The position numbers were made by a program, and so were the translations under genes. Of a stretch of DNA of 33,949 nucleotides, positions 33,244 to 33,949 are shown one piece after another (position 1 is the first letter of the stretch; the number at the start of each line of letters is the position of its first letter). This DNA is from an uncultured Granulosicoccaceae bacterium. Its GTDB lineage: Bacteria; Pseudomonadota; Gammaproteobacteria; Granulosicoccales; Granulosicoccaceae. The notes under the pieces are model-generated. The model was not told the DNA's origin, did not search any database, and was given only the letters and a program-made list of their open reading frames with translations. The DNA lies in assembly GCA_937922015.1 (NCBI GenBank), contig CAKZVB010000122.1, positions 1 to 33,949 on the forward strand, written 5' to 3'.

Positions 33244-33949
33244 TCAGTTAGAATTGAGCGTTGCCTGCCCCTGCTCTAACCTGACTTCCTTTTCGAAGCG
33301 ATTACCCTTTGAATCGAGCGCGTACAACATCAGGTTGTCGTAGTTATGTGCTGCACTAAAAGCCAGTTTAACGACCGGATTTTCGCTCAGTGAAAAATTT
33401 GTTTCCACGTCAAGCAACACTTCTTCGCCGGACATCAGGCCGATTTCTGTGATAAAAAAGGCCGGGATGTAATTGCGCGAAACCTGATCAAACTGCATTC
33501 CTGAATTGTTCGGATGGCTAATGCTCAAAACCGCCTCGGTAGCAGAGCTCAGCGCTGCATCGCCCGGAGCTCTATTTATTTCACCCACCAGTAAGTCCAG
33601 TTGACCCGCGTTTGCTATTGCGGCTTCAAGATCTGCCATGGCGGGCGCTGAACATCCGCCAGAAGCTTTCACGAATTTTGATGTCATATGCAGGCTGCCG
33701 TCCATCATTTCAGCAATGGCGCGAACGTCTGTGTACTCATTGATGCGAATATTGGTTTCAAGACTATCCCACTGTTCGATGGTTTCGTTAAAACTGAAAA
33801 CACCCGCCAGTGGCAAAGGGTTTTGATCGACTATCAGGTGAATATTTTTTATTTTTTTCGAATTATCGTTGTTTTGCTCCCCGTCATTGACCGCATCTTT
33901 ATATTGATTTGTCGGTCTAATCACTATCGGCACCACCGCGGCATCGTAG
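33244..33949 (-). CDS. Fused SoxY-SoxZ-like carrier protein, quinoprotein-associated (partial, 5' end off window)
   Basis: The frame is open through the right edge. Upstream of the first possible start (GTG at 33936) it still reads Y-D-A-A-V-V-P-I-V-I-R, the usual N-terminus of SoxY, so the gene begins outside the window. The SoxY-like half runs to KASGGCSAPAM, where the Cys corresponds to the carrier thiol (in true SoxY it sits in a final GGCGG). A SoxZ-like half follows: SHPNNSGMQFDQVSRNYIPA, FFITEIGLMSGEEVLL and a last beta part to VRLEQGQ. Single-chain SoxYZ-like carriers are known near quinoprotein dehydrogenases. It would carry a thiol-bound group in the periplasm. The bound group is unknown. 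It lies beyond the two exported unknowns, on the same strand as xoxF. Confidence 0.85.
   Translation of the reverse strand, partial: YDAAVVPIVIRPTNQYKDAVNDGEQNNDNSKKIKNIHLIVDQNPLPLAGVFSFNETIEQWDSLETNIRINEYTDVRAIAEMMDGSLHMTSKFVKASGGCSAPAMADLEAAIANAGQLDLLVGEINRAPGDAALSSATEAVLSISHPNNSGMQFDQVSRNYIPAFFITEIGLMSGEEVLLDVETNFSLSENPVVKLAFSAAHNYDNLMLYALDSKGNRFEKEVRLEQGQATLNSN

Noticed and set aside
1-33949. tRNA, rRNA, CRISPR arrays, insertion sequences or phage genes
   Set aside because: None were recognised on reading both strands; regularly spaced repeats and transposase motifs are absent.

Overview
The window reads as chromosomal DNA of a Gram-negative, respiring, methylotrophy-capable proteobacterium, most likely a marine gammaproteobacterium. 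That is inference from gene content: lipoproteins, periplasmic c-type cytochromes, a Tat-exported molybdoenzyme, a lanthanide-type methanol dehydrogenase, and moderate GC. No rRNA, tRNA, CRISPR array, insertion sequence or phage gene was recognised. Protein-family calls come from reading the translations, not from searches.

Left part (1-8000): amine and polyamine breakdown. A minus-strand pair encodes a lipoprotein and, overlapping it by 4 nt, a compact copper amine oxidase-like enzyme that runs off the left edge. Next come a small unknown gene (2572), a gabD-type succinate-semialdehyde dehydrogenase (minus strand), and a plus-strand pair for gamma-glutamylputrescine synthetase and oxidase (puuA, puuB). 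Together they suggest conversion of putrescine-like amines to succinate.

Middle part (8200-21800): mixed housekeeping and accessory genes. These are an alpha-2-macroglobulin-like thioester protein, a short remnant of an AIM24-family gene, an acyl-CoA dehydrogenase, a PilZ protein starting with TTG, pxpA with a small P-loop kinase, an MscS-like membrane protein, a BamE-like lipoprotein, a stand-alone FAD amine oxidoreductase (dimethylglycine/sarcosine type), a YbiU/DUF1479 oxygenase and a 70-residue unknown.

Right part (21800-33949): a 10-kb minus-strand cluster built round a XoxF methanol dehydrogenase. In transcription order it is xoxF, intrinsic terminator, xoxG cytochrome, xoxJ, a CxxxCW rhodanese-like protein, an unknown exported protein, a PQQ-system ABC substrate-binding protein, a YVTN beta-propeller, another unknown exported protein, a SoxC-like molybdoenzyme, a SoxD-like cytochrome, and gfa (formaldehyde-glutathione). 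Two unknown exported genes diverge from xoxF. A fused SoxY-SoxZ-like thiol carrier begins beyond the right edge and runs in on the minus strand. XoxF would make formaldehyde or formate in the periplasm, XoxG would take the electrons, and gfa would channel cytoplasmic formaldehyde to glutathione. The SoxYZ-like carrier and SoxCD-like enzyme in the same locus suggest that a carrier-thiol oxidation is linked to quinoprotein metabolism. This, and the split compact amine oxidase, are the most interesting parts of the window.
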